A stretch of DNA of 7,509 bases from Oscillospiraceae bacterium. Its GTDB lineage: Bacteria > Bacillota > Clostridia > Oscillospirales > Acutalibacteraceae. Shown in pieces: positions 6,638-7,509 of the stretch. Location of the stretch: positions 1 through 7,509 of the forward strand of contig CADBMQ010000153.1 in the NCBI GenBank assembly GCA_902795765.1, in the 5' to 3' direction. Positions within the stretch are counted from its first letter, which is position 1; each line of letters starts with the position of its first letter. The notes under the pieces were generated by a model. It made no database searches and was not told where the DNA came from. It worked only from the letters and a program-made list of their open reading frames with translations. A program made the position numbers and the translations under genes.

Positions 6638-7033
6638 TTATCTTGAATAGTTTCTCCAATCGAGGTCGCCACGCTCAAGGCCGTGAATAAGTACCTCGCC
6701 TGTTGCGATATTTGTTGCAACAGGGATATTATGCACGTCGCAAAGGCGCAACAATGTCATATCATTTGGCTCTTGCGGTTTGGCAGTAAGCGGATCTCTG
6801 AAAAACAGAACCATATCTATCTCATTACATCTGATACGGGAAGCTATCTGTTCTCCGCCGCCTTGCGGTCCACTCAAAAAACGAGTTATGTTGAGGCCTG
6901 TCGCATCGGACACGAGTTTGCCTGTTGTGCCTGTTGCGCAGATGTTGTGACGGCTCAAAATTCCACAATATGCAATGCAAAACTGAACCATTAACTCTTT
7001 TTTTGCGTCATGTGCTATAAGCGCTATATTCAT
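6638..7033 (-). CDS. mgsA: Methylglyoxal synthase family protein with altered active site (131 aa)
   Basis: It belongs to the MGS-like fold family. Methylglyoxal synthase turns dihydroxyacetone phosphate into methylglyoxal and phosphate, a glycolytic bypass in the cytosol. Aligned without gaps to E. coli MgsA (offset 11), it keeps His8-Asp9 (His19-Asp20), Lys12, the phosphate-binding ATGTTG (33-38), SGP (54-56), FFRDPL with Asp80 (Asp91), LLRL and IPVATN. Three catalytic residues differ: Gly60 for Asp71 (SGPQGGGEQ), Gln87 for His98 and Asn90 for Asp101 (PQEPND for PHDPD). Phosphate binding may persist while proton transfer is impaired, so the function is uncertain. Length is slightly shorter than the usual 137-152. 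The start has AAGGAG 10 bases upstream. It lies 39 bases after the MinD-like gene, with no terminator seen between, and ends 9 bases before the T-box leader. Confidence 0.85.
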   Translation of the reverse strand: MNIALIAHDAKKELMVQFCIAYCGILSRHNICATGTTGKLVSDATGLNITRFLSGPQGGGEQIASRIRCNEIDMVLFFRDPLTAKPQEPNDMTLLRLCDVHNIPVATNIATGEVLIHGLERGDLDWRNYSR

Positions 7034-7072
7034 ATAAACATTTCTCCTTCCAAAAGAATGTTATATTTTATC

Positions 7073-7509
7073 TTACCCTAAATTCTTGAGTTTTATCAAA
7101 GGTTTTTGTTCTCCGCAAAGTCTTGCGGCTATATTCGAAAAAGCCTGTGCAGACGGAGAAAATCCAAGCAAAGCTGAGCCTTTTGCCGACCTTTTTGCGA
7201 TTTGGATATCTTCGGGAACTACACCGATTAAACGAATTCCCGACATATCAATTACGGTATCTATATCGTAATAAATTCCCTCACGAACAAACTGAACTTT
7301 TAGGCGATTTATGATAAGTCTTTGCTCCGAAACACCATATTCTTCAAGTTTTCTGCGAACTACCGCCGCATCCCTTACACACACGGGATCGGGAGTCGCA
7401 ACAACAAGTGCATCATCTGCACAAGATGCCGCTAACTCGAAAGATTCACCAACACCTGCCGGACAATCTATCAACACATGGTCAAAAATTTGCGACAATT
7501 TTTCTGTGA
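7073..7509 (-). CDS. minD: MinD-like ATPase, C-terminal part (5' end beyond window)
   Basis: The frame is open to the right edge, so this is the last 145 or so residues of a ParA/MinD-type P-loop ATPase. The Walker A motif is outside the window. Visible are the Walker B region (HVLIDCPAG), TPDPVCVRDAAVV (MinD proteins have TPE-x-SVRDAD), INRLK, a VVPEDIQIAKRSAKG segment and the SNIAARLCGE helix typical of MinD. MinD binds ATP and membrane and, with MinC, blocks division septa away from midcell. The protein ends about a dozen residues after the last core helix with PLIKLKNLG. The usual longer amphipathic membrane-targeting helix is absent or reduced to this stretch. A TTG at 7498 is not the true start, since homology begins upstream of it. 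It is probably co-transcribed with the mgsA-like gene. Confidence 0.88.
   Translation of the reverse strand, partial: TEKLSQIFDHVLIDCPAGVGESFELAASCADDALVVATPDPVCVRDAAVVRRKLEEYGVSEQRLIINRLKVQFVREGIYYDIDTVIDMSGIRLIGVVPEDIQIAKRSAKGSALLGFSPSAQAFSNIAARLCGEQKPLIKLKNLG

Noticed and set aside
6364..6690. 108-codon open frame on the plus strand across the T-box region
   Set aside because: It lies opposite the T-box leader and the ends of hisS and mgsA. The conserved T-box sequence and structure explain this stretch.
1..7509. CRISPR arrays, insertion sequences, tRNA or rRNA genes, prophage genes
   Set aside because: No spaced direct repeats, transposase motifs, tRNA-like cloverleaf or rRNA sequence was seen in reading the window.

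Overview
The window looks like the chromosome of a low-GC Gram-positive bacterium, most likely a member of the Clostridia (Oscillospiraceae/Ruminococcaceae-like). The evidence is strong GGAGG-type ribosome binding sites, occasional TTG starts, a tRNA-sensing T-box leader, a hisS-aspS operon, a MinD-like ATPase beside methylglyoxal synthase, and a three-S1-domain protein of a type I associate with clostridia. Lineage is inferred from gene content and style; no rRNA or other phylogenetic marker is present.

Layout. Positions 1-341 (minus) hold the 5' part of a membrane-anchored FHA-domain protein that runs off the left edge. An AT-rich divergent intergenic region of about 140 bases follows. Two plus-strand genes come next: a 119-aa protein of unknown function (481-840) and a three-S1-repeat RNA-binding protein (917-1834). 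The S1 gene ends in a hairpin terminator and converges on a minus-strand AI-2E/PerM-family membrane protein (1876-3168), which has its own near-consensus promoter (3210-3238). From 3256 to the right edge everything is on the minus strand. In transcription order it runs minD-like ATPase (truncated by the window edge), mgsA-like gene, T-box leader, hisS, aspS, then a strong terminator.

How the genes work together. HisRS and AspRS are translated from one message: the aspS ribosome binding site lies inside the end of hisS and the genes are one base apart. The T-box leader ahead of hisS should let transcription continue when its cognate tRNA is uncharged. Two independent features, the GAC specifier triplet and the C in the UGGC bulge that pairs with a G73 discriminator, point to tRNA-Asp rather than tRNA-His, although hisS is the first gene. 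MinD and the MgsA-like protein are probably co-transcribed.

The best leads are: (1) the MgsA-like protein has Gly, Gln and Asn where the E. coli enzyme has Asp71, His98 and Asp101, so it may not be a working methylglyoxal synthase; (2) the apparently Asp-only T-box on a hisS-aspS operon, with a possible overlapping CAU His codon; (3) the uncharacterised 119-aa protein coupled to the S1 gene. I found no mobile element, CRISPR array, tRNA or rRNA gene, and no obvious wholly new multi-gene system.
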